This document shows, piece by piece, positions 1 through 5,335 of a stretch of 5,335 nucleotides of DNA. A program made the position numbers and the translations under genes. The first letter of the stretch is position 1; every line of letters starts with the position of its first letter. The stretch covers positions 1 to 5,335 of the forward strand of contig DXZV01000125.1 in assembly GCA_019419485.1 (NCBI GenBank), written 5' to 3'. A model generated the notes under the pieces. That model had not been told where the DNA came from. It saw only the letters and a list, made by a program, of their open reading frames with translations, and made no database searches. The stretch comes from Collinsella sp. (GTDB lineage: Bacteria > Actinomycetota > Coriobacteriia > Coriobacteriales > Coriobacteriaceae).

Positions 1-635
1 GCCTCAACGATGTAATCCTCAAAGTAGCTGTAGCTCTCACGGTCCGCGAGCCAGTCGCCTTCGCTGATGCGCTCGTAGGCAGCGCGGAACTCCTGCGTCT
101 TACCCTTGCTGTCGATATGCTGCTCCAGGCGTGCGAGCTTTAGATCCTCGCCAAAAAAGCCCAGGTGCTCAAAGAACACACGCTCGAAGGCGCGCAGCAG
201 GGCCGTGCGCGAGGTGTCACCCTCTTTCCACTGGCCACCCTTGCTGTCGATGTTAAACAAGATCGCCTCGGTGGGAACCTCGCAGCAACGACGAACCCTG
301 GCGGCTACGATGGGATCGGAAATCTTGCCCTTAAAGTAATCGACGGCGGGCTTGCCGGCAATCTCATCGTTTTGCAGCAGATACGAGAGCATCTTGAGGA
401 AGTGCGATTTACCGGAGCCAAAGAAGCCGCTGATCCACACGCCCATGTTGTCGGTGGGAACCTCGAGGGCCTTATCGTACGCCTCGAAGAAGCGCGCAAA
501 ATGACCCTGCAGCTCGCGCGTCACCACGTACTCGTCGAGCTCCTGGCGCACCGAATCGTCGCTGGCATCTTGCACCTTGACGACGCCGTTGATGGAACGG
601 TTGATGTCCTTAGAAAACAGGTCTTGGATGATCAT
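1..635 (-). CDS. brxC: BREX P-loop ATPase BrxC, N-terminal part (cut by left edge)
   Basis: The first 211 codons of a much larger gene are present; BrxC/PglY proteins are usually around 1,200 residues, so about one sixth is visible. The ATG at 633-635 sits 6 bases after an AGGAG Shine-Dalgarno. The protein opens with MIIQDLFSKDINRSINGVV, the typical BrxC beginning, and carries a Walker A motif GFFGSGKS at residues 70-77 (Lys76), preceded by the strand GVWIS and followed by HFLKML. In the BREX family this ATPase is an essential core component of phage exclusion, thought to work with PglX and PglZ on host methylation and phage blocking. It lies 9 bases after brxB and is surely co-transcribed with it. 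Nothing looks broken in the visible part. Walker B and the remaining domains lie outside the window. Identity rests on the N-terminal sequence, the P-loop and the brxA-brxB-brxC order. Confidence 0.95.
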   Translation of the reverse strand, partial: MIIQDLFSKDINRSINGVVKVQDASDDSVRQELDEYVVTRELQGHFARFFEAYDKALEVPTDNMGVWISGFFGSGKSHFLKMLSYLLQNDEIAGKPAVDYFKGKISDPIVAARVRRCCEVPTEAILFNIDSKGGQWKEGDTSRTALLRAFERVFFEHLGFFGEDLKLARLEQHIDSKGKTQEFRAAYERISEGDWLADRESYSYFEDYIVE

Positions 636-641
636 CTGTCG

Positions 642-646
642 CTCCT
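642..646 (-). promoter_or_regulatory. brxC ribosome binding site overlapping the brxB stop
   Basis: AGGAG on the minus strand lies 6 bases before the brxC ATG. Its first bases belong to the brxB stop codon (TCT TAG GAG), so ribosomes ending on brxB finish on the brxC binding site. This suggests translational coupling and fixes the brxC start. Confidence 0.75.
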
Positions 647-1268
647 AAGAAATATCGAACGCGCGGTAATAGTTGCTGGCGTTCTCTTTGTTGAACAACT
701 TGAGCTGGCGGCCGTCAAAGCTGCCGGGATACATGACAACGACGGGCACGGTGCCAAAATCGGCAAGCATGTCGTTGAGCAGGTTGTGCACGCGCAGTAG
801 CGGAAAGACCTCGCCCACACCCGTGAGCAAGATCACGTCGCCGGGCTGATGTGGCTGGGTATGCTCCAAGAGGTACTGGGCAAAGCTCTTGGAGCTACAG
901 GGCTTCTGAAGCTCTTTGATCTGGGCCTCCGAGCCGACCTTCGCCTCACGCCGGGGAATCGCACGCAAAATACGGCGCTGCTCGCAAATGTCGAGCATCA
1001 CGTCGTACAGGTTAAAGACCTGCAGATTGCACGGCAGCTTGCCGGCTTGGGCGTCTGCTTTGAGCTCGTCCACGTAGGCGCGGCACTCAAACTCCAGCGA
1101 GGGGTCGTAGCAAAACGTGTAGAAGCCGATCTCGTTGCCGATGCCCTTGTTGGCCAAGAAGTCTTGGTCTTGCAGGCGCTCGCGCAGCGCCTCGCGGCGA
1201 TGGTCAAAGTCCTCATGTATGCGCTCGGCGCGGTTGCGCGGGCGAATGTGCGGCTGGTTTATTGCCAT
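645..1268 (-). CDS. brxB: BREX protein BrxB (DUF1788)
   Basis: This intact 207-residue protein has the usual length for BrxB. The ATG at 1266-1268 follows an AGGTG Shine-Dalgarno and lies 3 bases after the brxA stop. Family landmarks are clear: FYTFCYDP near residues 49-56, LQVFNLYDVML at 82-92, the signature LTGVGEVFPLLRVHNLLND at 148-166, MYPGSFDGRQLKLFN at 179-193 and NYYRAFDI close to the C-terminus (199-206). There is no signal peptide or membrane segment, so it is a cytoplasmic protein. BrxB is a small core component of BREX whose biochemical role is not established; in characterised BREX systems it is needed for defence. The position between brxA and brxC is canonical. The start is unambiguous because brxA ends just before it. 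I see no truncation or unusual composition. Confidence 0.95.
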   Translation of the reverse strand: MAINQPHIRPRNRAERIHEDFDHRREALRERLQDQDFLANKGIGNEIGFYTFCYDPSLEFECRAYVDELKADAQAGKLPCNLQVFNLYDVMLDICEQRRILRAIPRREAKVGSEAQIKELQKPCSSKSFAQYLLEHTQPHQPGDVILLTGVGEVFPLLRVHNLLNDMLADFGTVPVVVMYPGSFDGRQLKLFNKENASNYYRAFDIS

Positions 1269-1271
1269 GGG

Positions 1272-1943
1272 CTACATCACCTGCTCGGCGAGTGCGGCCA
1301 GGGCATCCATGTCGCCCAGGTCGCGGATAGCCTGCTCCACATCGGGGTCGAGCAGGAGGGGCTGGAGCGTATCGGTGCGCTGCGAAGCCTTAAAGCCAAC
1401 GCTGCGCAGAATCTGGCGCAGGGTGCCCTTAATACGCTCTAGCGTGGCATCGGACCATTTGACGGCCTCGGCATGCTCAACCTGAAAACGGGTGACAAAC
1501 GCGTTGAGGTCAATGTCGGAAAAGTTGTAGTCAAAGCTCGCCATGCGCTCGCCAATCTCTACCTGGATGAGCTCGCGAACCATGGTGTAGCGACACATCA
1601 TGGTAAACAGGTTGGCCTGGGCCGCCTGGTCGGGCATGCCGTTGGCGATCAGGTCCATAATGCGTGCGACCGCTTGGTCGGCAGCATCTTTGTCGATACC
1701 GCGGGCAGCGCACTGTGCCTCGTCGAGCGCTACGGCATCAAAGCGGCGCAGGCACACGCGGGCGCGGTCGGCCAGCATGCGCTCGGTGGGATACTGAAAC
1801 AGGTTGTCGTGCTTAACGCGCGCGATGATGTCGTCGTCGCTCACGCCGTCCAGGCGCAACGCGGCAACGATGCGCATCTCGGGCAGCAAAAACTGCTCGC
1901 GGGTGAGCACGCCTCCCAGCGATATTTTGTCGGTGTTATCCAC
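1272..1943 (-). CDS. brxA: BREX protein BrxA (DUF1819)
   Basis: With the GTG start at 1941-1943 this is a 223-residue helical protein, close to the family's usual size of about 200. GGAG at 1952-1955 lies 8 bases before this GTG, which is why I prefer it to the TTG at 1992-1994; that longer version would add 17 residues lacking family character and run through an inverted repeat. Family features are LLPEMRIVAALRLDG from residue 19 (DUF1819 proteins normally have a LLPETR-like motif here), a run of helices with many Arg residues around 50-70, and the conserved VKWSDATLERIKGTLRQIL segment near 161-179, followed by the SVGF turn. BrxA is a small, likely DNA-binding core protein of BREX, first in the operon. 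The stop TAG lies 3 bases before brxB. In this arrangement brxA is the first BREX gene, preceded by the only sizeable non-coding gap in the window. Confidence 0.93.
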   Translation of the reverse strand: MDNTDKISLGGVLTREQFLLPEMRIVAALRLDGVSDDDIIARVKHDNLFQYPTERMLADRARVCLRRFDAVALDEAQCAARGIDKDAADQAVARIMDLIANGMPDQAAQANLFTMMCRYTMVRELIQVEIGERMASFDYNFSDIDLNAFVTRFQVEHAEAVKWSDATLERIKGTLRQILRSVGFKASQRTDTLQPLLLDPDVEQAIRDLGDMDALAALAEQVM

Positions 1944-1951
1944 AGGACACA

Positions 1952-1955
1952 CTCC
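1952..1955 (-). promoter_or_regulatory. brxA ribosome binding site deciding the GTG start
   Basis: GGAG within CCCTTGGAGT lies 8 bases before the GTG at 1941-1943. The other upstream candidates are weaker: the GTG at 1950-1952 overlaps this site, and the TTG at 1992-1994 has no comparable Shine-Dalgarno at proper spacing. Confidence 0.65.
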
Positions 1956-1974
1956 AAGGGTTCGGGCCTTTTTA

Positions 1975-1995
1975 TTTACATCGGGTCGATGCAAA
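1975..1995. promoter_or_regulatory. Imperfect inverted repeat upstream of brxA, possible operator
   Basis: On the minus strand the arms are TTTGCATCG and CGATGTAAA, separated by ACC. Eight of nine positions are complementary, and the ninth is G·T, which would be a wobble pair in RNA; with one more G·U and one A·U pair the RNA stem could extend to 11 base pairs (1973-1997). It lies in the 108-base gap between the helicase-linked gene and brxA, about 30 bases before the brxA start and just downstream of a possible -10 box. The symmetry suits a dimeric repressor. BREX loci are often controlled by WYL-domain regulators (BrxR) that bind inverted repeats in the promoter, but no regulator gene is in the window, so the link is inference. 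No T-run follows the stem on the coding strand, so it does not look like a terminator. Confidence 0.5.
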
Positions 1996-2006
1996 CATGC
2001 CTTTCA

Positions 2007-2012
2007 ATCATA
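2007..2012 (-). promoter_or_regulatory. Possible -10 box of a BREX promoter
   Basis: TATGAT on the minus strand differs from the sigma-70 consensus TATAAT at one base. The hexamer 17 bases upstream (CCCACG) is a poor -35, so it would be a weak or activator-dependent promoter. Transcripts from it would begin just before the inverted repeat at 1975-1995 and carry a leader of about 60 bases ahead of brxA. A small inverted repeat (CCGT, 6 bases, ACGG; 2013-2026) lies next to it. This is suggestive only. Confidence 0.25.
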
Positions 2013-2051
2013 CCGTTTAAGTACGGGATCGTGGGAGATGCTACCGCCCTA

Positions 2052-3106
2052 CTAATCCAGTTCCTTAAGCGCCTGCATGGACGCCGCGCGCGTCTCGGCG
2101 TAGGCAAGGCGCGCGTCGCTTAACTGCTTATCGAGCTGGTCAACCTGTCCACTCATTTCCTTAATCTGTCTGCCGATTTCTTCGATCCTGGTATATGCCT
2201 TCCAGTTGCGCTCGCCGGAAAGTCTCTGATATTCGTGTCGAAGCACCAGCAGCTGGTTGAGCAGCTCATTGCGTGCCTTATCGAGCTCTGCCATCTTGTC
2301 GCGCGCGTCCTTTACGTCTCTTGCAATGCGCAGCCTTTCTTGCTGCTTTGCCGGAGGCGCGGGGGCAGGCTTGGGTTCTGGTTCGGGCTCGGGATCGGGC
2401 TTGGGCTCGGGCGCCGCTTGGAGCTCAGCAGCTTCCACGGGTTCAGGTGCAGCTTCGGGTTCAGAGGTTTCCTCGAGCTCGAGTTCCTCCTCGGGCTCGG
2501 GTTCCTGTTCAACGTCGAGCGTCTGCTCGAGTTCAGGCTCCGCGGAAGCCGCTCGCCCATCTCCAAAAACGTACAGATCCCCGGCTCCGTTGCCGGCCTT
2601 GCCTCGAACGCCGTGGCAATTACGCAGCCGCTCAGCATATCGCTCTGCGAGCAAAGCACCGCGCGAAAGCGCCGCATAAGAAAGCCAAAGCCGGAAATCT
2701 GCTGCGCCAAGCGCTCGTCATACGCAACGCAAATCTTGTCCTCACTTGTTTGGCGCACCGAAAGCCAATCGCCCACGCACATGAGCTGCACCAGCGTGAT
2801 AGGCGTCAGGTCGCCCTCAAAGAGCAGTTGCAGACGGGGTGAAACATCATCGCGAGGAACGACAAGCTCGGTGTGCTTCTCGAGCTCAACTAGCGTCGCG
2901 CCAACATACTGGCACAAATCGACGTTGCTCGGAACGTCCGTAAAATGCTCGCGCGCATGGCTCAGGAGCCATTCGCTTTTGTCCGCGTTGATGCGAATGC
3001 GCTTAAGAGCATGCGACGACCCATCGCAGGTAACATCGGAATGCTCCAAAAACAGCTAGCCGTCGCAAAACAGCTCCATGGCAAAGATGGGAAAGGCTTT
3101 CTGCAT
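2052..3106 (-). pseudogene. Unrecognised gene: globular N-terminus, Glu/Pro linker, coiled coil; interrupted twice
   Basis: I do not recognise the family. An ATG at 3104-3106, 2 bases after the helicase stop and behind a strong AAGGAG, begins MQKAFPIFAMELFCDG and then meets TAG at 3056-3058 (codon 17). Beyond it the same frame stays protein-like to about 2567, giving a region of roughly 180 residues with many Cys and segments such as ELVVPRDDVSPRLQLLFEG. Coding character then passes to the -1 frame, which ends at the TAG at 2052-2054. Restoring one T in the T5 run at 2565-2569 would give a 351-residue product: N-terminal region 1-181, a linker rich in Glu-Pro and Lys-Pro pairs at about 189-252, and a charged coiled coil at about 254-345 (ELDKARNELLNQLLVLRHEY, then EEIGRQIKEMSGQVDQLDKQ). 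No catalytic motif, signal peptide or membrane segment is evident. The amber codon could come from CAG by one C-to-T change. Pseudogene is my best call; recoding or sequencing error is possible, as is restart at the TTG at 3047-3049, which has no good Shine-Dalgarno. Confidence 0.6.
2354..2543 (-). repeat. Degenerate GAGCCC-type hexamer repeat encoding a Glu-Pro linker
   Basis: The minus strand has many GAGCCC, GAACCC and GAGCCT units, densest at about 2369-2413, where they encode alternating Glu-Pro with some Lys-Pro and Asp-Pro. A Glu/Leu-rich stretch (EPEEELELEE) lies upstream. The encoded segment has low complexity and is probably an extended, stiff, acidic spacer between the N-terminal region and the coiled coil. 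The unit is 6 bases, so gain or loss of units would change linker length without shifting the frame. Confidence 0.7.
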
Positions 3107-3108
3107 CG

Positions 3109-5037
3109 TTACATCTCCTTGCGTTCTAGCGTATCGCCCGCGGCGTCCTGGTCGTTGACCCCGCTCCGCTGCTTCTCGTCATCAAACAGGCCCTTAAACA
3201 CGAGCTCCAGATCTCGCTCGTCGGTATAGCCAGGTTCCAACGTACCGCGGTCGATCGAGTCGAGCATAACCTGCTCCTTGTACTGCAGGCGCTCGTAAAT
3301 GTTGCGGTCGAGCGACCAGGGCCCGCCGCGGCGTTCGTACACAGCGCGCAGGTAGTGGTACTGCGTATACTGTTCTTGCGGCAGGCCTAGGCGGTGAATG
3401 CGATCTTTGGACTGCAGCAGGTGCACCAGGTTGTAGCTGCACTCAAAGTAGACTGCGTCGTGGCACACGCTGTGGAGCGAGACCGACTCGGCCAGTGTGT
3501 GCGGGTTGGTAACCAGCACGCGCGTCTCCCCCGCCTTAAACGAATCGATGACGCGGGCACGCGTGGGCATATCGGTCGACCCGCTAATAGCGCAAGCCGT
3601 AATGCCGCGCTCGTGCAGCTCGTGCACCACGTTGCGAATGCTGCGCTTAAAGATGCACCACACGATGACCGACTTGCCCTGGGCTACCAGCGATTCGACC
3701 AGGTCCAGGCAGGCCGTCATCTTAGCCGTCGGCCGGTCGTCCACCTGCAGGCCTTCCAGCGCTTTGCCCGCACCTGTTTGCACCTCCCCGTCAAACAGGT
3801 CGGCATAATCGCCGGCGCTCAGGTCCTCGGCCAGCATGCGCGGGTCGGACGAGAGCTGCAACAGACGAACGATCATCTCGAACGGCTCGCCCGAAAGCGT
3901 ACGCAGCACCTTTTGGAACAGCTGCTGCTCCCAGCGGTCCACCGGCACATCGACCAGATGGTCCTCGTTGGCCTGGGGCACGCCCAGCTGATGTTTGTTC
4001 GTACGACAAAAGAACGGCGCGATGGACTCGTTGATATGCTCAACGTCATCCTCGCTCGTCGACTTAAGGGCATTGGCACTCATGCCAAAGTACCAGTTGT
4101 AGTCGCGCGGCCACAGGCAGTGGAGCAGGTTGTACAGATCCTCAAACGAGTTGGGAATCGGCGTACCGGTAAGCGCGATAAAATACGGCGCCGCCGCGGC
4201 AATCTGCACCGCGCTTGCCGCGCGCTTGCCGCCCACACGCTTAACCTTATGCACCTCGTCAAACACCACCAGGGCGCGATCGGCCGCAATGCGCGCGGCC
4301 ACCTCCCCCAGCGCGACTGACTCGTAGTTGAGCAGAATCATGGCGTAGCGCTTGTAGTCGAACAACAGGGTGCTGTACTTGTCGCGCGTGGAGTGACCGC
4401 GAAACTCGGGGTCGTGGAAGCACAGCGAGCGCAACGGGCGGTCGGCTCCAAAGCAAGCCGCCCATTCATCACGCCACGAACCAAAAGCGTTTTTGGGCGA
4501 AAGCACAATGATGCGGTCGACCAGGTCGCGCTCGCGCAGGTACGCAAACGTGCCCAGGACCGAAGCCGTCTTGCCCGAACCGGGAACGGAAAAGTTGGCG
4601 CTGCGACCCATGGCGCTCATAAAGAACGCGTCCCACAGCTGGCGGTCCTTGAGCGGTCGCTGCATCAGGACATCCTCGGCGCGACAGAACTCATCGAAGC
4701 GATCGGCCACCGACGCGTCGTGCGCCTTGATCAGCAGGCCCACGCGCGCCTTCTCACGCAGATAGTCCTCGCGCGCCGTAAGGCCTCGCAACAAGTCGGG
4801 GTCAATTTCGCAGTCCACGCCAAAGTTTGCCGCCTGCTGCAGTAGCTCAACAACGCGCTTGGCGCCCGGATCGTCAATCCCCAGAGAAAAGAGCACGTCC
4901 GCCTCTCGATAGCTCGGCGCATAGCGGCGCAGCGCCGAAAGCCGGATCTTCCAGACCGGCTCGCGGCGCAGCTGCTCAACCGTCATGTCGAGCGGCACGA
5001 CGGAAATGCCGTCGCTATACGAGAGGCGGAGTTTCAT
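3109..5037 (-). CDS. SNF2-family (SF2) DNA helicase/translocase, defence-associated
   Basis: This intact 642-residue protein has both RecA-like lobes of an SNF2-type ATPase. Motif I is SVPGSGKT at 150-157 (Lys156), motif Ia is around IIVLSPKNAFGSW at 176-188, and motif II is DEVH at 260-263. Motif III is LTGTPIPNS at 289-297, and the second lobe starts near GKSVIVWCIFKRS (454-465). Motif V is VLVTNPHTLAESVSL at 507-521, and motif VI is QSKDRIHRLG at 542-551 with Arg546 and Arg549. The first 140 or so residues are a family-specific extension I cannot name; there is no nuclease or methylase domain. Such proteins translocate on double-stranded DNA using ATP. The ATG directly abuts the upstream TAA and follows GAGGA at good spacing, so the start is secure and coupled. 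Its placement two genes before brxA suggests phage defence. It could be a BREX accessory helicase or part of a separate system. At 642 residues it is shorter than the SNF2 proteins of DISARM (DrmD) or Zorya (ZorD). Confidence 0.9.
   Translation of the reverse strand: MKLRLSYSDGISVVPLDMTVEQLRREPVWKIRLSALRRYAPSYREADVLFSLGIDDPGAKRVVELLQQAANFGVDCEIDPDLLRGLTAREDYLREKARVGLLIKAHDASVADRFDEFCRAEDVLMQRPLKDRQLWDAFFMSAMGRSANFSVPGSGKTASVLGTFAYLRERDLVDRIIVLSPKNAFGSWRDEWAACFGADRPLRSLCFHDPEFRGHSTRDKYSTLLFDYKRYAMILLNYESVALGEVAARIAADRALVVFDEVHKVKRVGGKRAASAVQIAAAAPYFIALTGTPIPNSFEDLYNLLHCLWPRDYNWYFGMSANALKSTSEDDVEHINESIAPFFCRTNKHQLGVPQANEDHLVDVPVDRWEQQLFQKVLRTLSGEPFEMIVRLLQLSSDPRMLAEDLSAGDYADLFDGEVQTGAGKALEGLQVDDRPTAKMTACLDLVESLVAQGKSVIVWCIFKRSIRNVVHELHERGITACAISGSTDMPTRARVIDSFKAGETRVLVTNPHTLAESVSLHSVCHDAVYFECSYNLVHLLQSKDRIHRLGLPQEQYTQYHYLRAVYERRGGPWSLDRNIYERLQYKEQVMLDSIDRGTLEPGYTDERDLELVFKGLFDDEKQRSGVNDQDAAGDTLERKEM
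3115..3120 (-). promoter_or_regulatory. Strong ribosome binding site for the interrupted gene
   Basis: AAGGAG, within the last codons of the helicase gene, lies 8 bases before the ATG at 3104-3106. This near-ideal site is the main reason to place the original start there, even though the frame meets TAG after 16 codons. Confidence 0.7.
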
Positions 5038-5335
5038 TTAGGCTTCCTCGCCCATCTTGTACGCAATCTTGTCTTTGATCATATGCACCCTGGCCTCGAG
5101 CTTGGCAACCTCGGCAGCGATATTGGCGATCTCATCCGCGGGCAACAGGCCAAAAGTGGACTCCTCCACCTGATCGAGGTCCTTGATGGCGCGGACAATC
5201 GAAAGCGAAGGCGACTTGAGAGCCTTATTCATCTTGGTGGTGTTTTCTGCCGATTCCATAACCTCGCGGAAGGCCGTCGCCAGCTGAACATCGTCGCGAA
5301 TCTCGGCGATGTCGGTCGAGGTCACGACCTCTTTG
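5038..5335 (-). CDS. Unrecognised helical protein, C-terminal part (cut by right edge)
   Basis: The frame is open from the right edge to a TAA at 5038-5040, giving 98 codons. A GTG at 5323-5325 could be a start, but the only purine-rich stretch before it (GAGG) is 2 bases away, too close, so I think the gene continues beyond the window. The visible protein is charged and helical. Its last 30 or so residues (ADEIANIAAEVAKLEARVHM and on to KMGEEA) have heptad spacing of Ile, Ala, Val and Leu that fits a coiled coil; the section before it, around TTKMNKALKSPSLSIVRAI, is probably also helical. I do not recognise the family. The TAA touches the helicase ATG (GCC TAA ATG), so the two genes are almost certainly co-translated and may act together, with the coiled coil a possible contact surface. 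Confidence 0.7.
   Translation of the reverse strand, partial: KEVVTSTDIAEIRDDVQLATAFREVMESAENTTKMNKALKSPSLSIVRAIKDLDQVEESTFGLLPADEIANIAAEVAKLEARVHMIKDKIAYKMGEEA

Noticed and set aside
1973..1997. Rho-independent terminator after the interrupted gene
   Set aside because: The stem is AT-rich at its base and followed by AAATAAAAA on the coding strand rather than a T-run. On the plus strand no gene precedes it.
165..2123. Plus-strand frames of about 200 codons opposite brxC, brxB and brxA (165-800, 849-1442, 1473-2123)
   Set aside because: They mirror well-supported BREX genes on the other strand, and their translations are low in protein-like features.
2561..2570. Classical programmed -1 frameshift site
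   Set aside because: The sequence read as ACG TTT TTG GAG does not fit the X XXY YYZ heptamer: the base before the T run is G, so the P-site tRNA would mispair. I see no obvious strong stem right after it. A lost T from a T6 run is simpler, though recoding is not excluded.
3056..3058. Amber codon read as pyrrolysine or by recoding
   Set aside because: brxA, brxB and this gene itself end in TAG, so TAG acts as a normal stop here. There is no sign of recoding machinery in the window.
2235..3059. Plus-strand frames with Gly/Leu- or Ser-rich runs opposite the interrupted gene
   Set aside because: The runs are the antisense reading of the Glu-Pro repeat. The minus-strand frames have the better codon pattern, ribosome binding site and gene spacing.
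3394..4320. Long plus-strand reading frame of 308 codons opposite the helicase
   Set aside because: It is antisense to the clear helicase motifs. Long open antisense frames are expected in GC-rich genes, and the translation resembles no protein family.
3109..5037. Assignment of the helicase to DISARM (DrmD) or Zorya (ZorD)
   Set aside because: Those helicases are considerably longer, and none of their partner genes (DrmA/DrmB/DrmC or ZorA/ZorB) is visible. The neighbours are BREX genes.
1..5335. CRISPR arrays, tRNA or rRNA genes, insertion sequences
   Set aside because: No regularly spaced direct repeats, no cloverleaf or rRNA-like stretches, and no transposase motifs or terminal inverted repeats were seen on either strand.

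Overview
This window is part of a bacterial phage-defence region. Every gene I can support lies on the minus strand, so transcription runs from right to left. The DNA is GC-rich with mostly G/C-ending codons, and the genes are packed within a few bases of each other, each behind a clear Shine-Dalgarno sequence. A high-GC Gram-positive such as a gut Coriobacteriia (Collinsella-like) would fit, but that placement is a weak impression and not something the sequence proves.

The left part (1-1943) is the start of a BREX operon in its canonical order. It holds brxA (DUF1819), brxB (DUF1788) and the first 211 codons of brxC, the large P-loop ATPase, which runs off the left edge with its Walker A motif visible. 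The methyltransferase pglX, the phosphatase-like pglZ and the brxL or helicase genes that would fix the BREX subtype should lie beyond position 1.

The right part (2052-5335) is a tightly spaced set of three genes just upstream of BREX. In transcription order these are the C-terminal end of an unrecognised helical protein (cut by the right edge), an intact 642-residue SNF2-type helicase, and an unrecognised gene encoding a globular N-terminal region, a Glu/Pro-rich linker and a C-terminal coiled coil. This last gene is broken twice as read: an in-frame amber codon at codon 17, and a -1 frame change near a T5 run at 2565-2569. It is either a recent pseudogene, a recoded gene or a product of sequence errors.

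Between the two parts is a 108-base gap (1944-2051), the only real intergenic space here. It contains a possible -10 box and a clear imperfect inverted repeat (9-base arms, 3-base spacer), so BREX may have its own regulated promoter or an operator of the kind used by BREX regulators. Whether the helicase unit is a BREX accessory module or a separate defence system placed next to it cannot be settled from this window.
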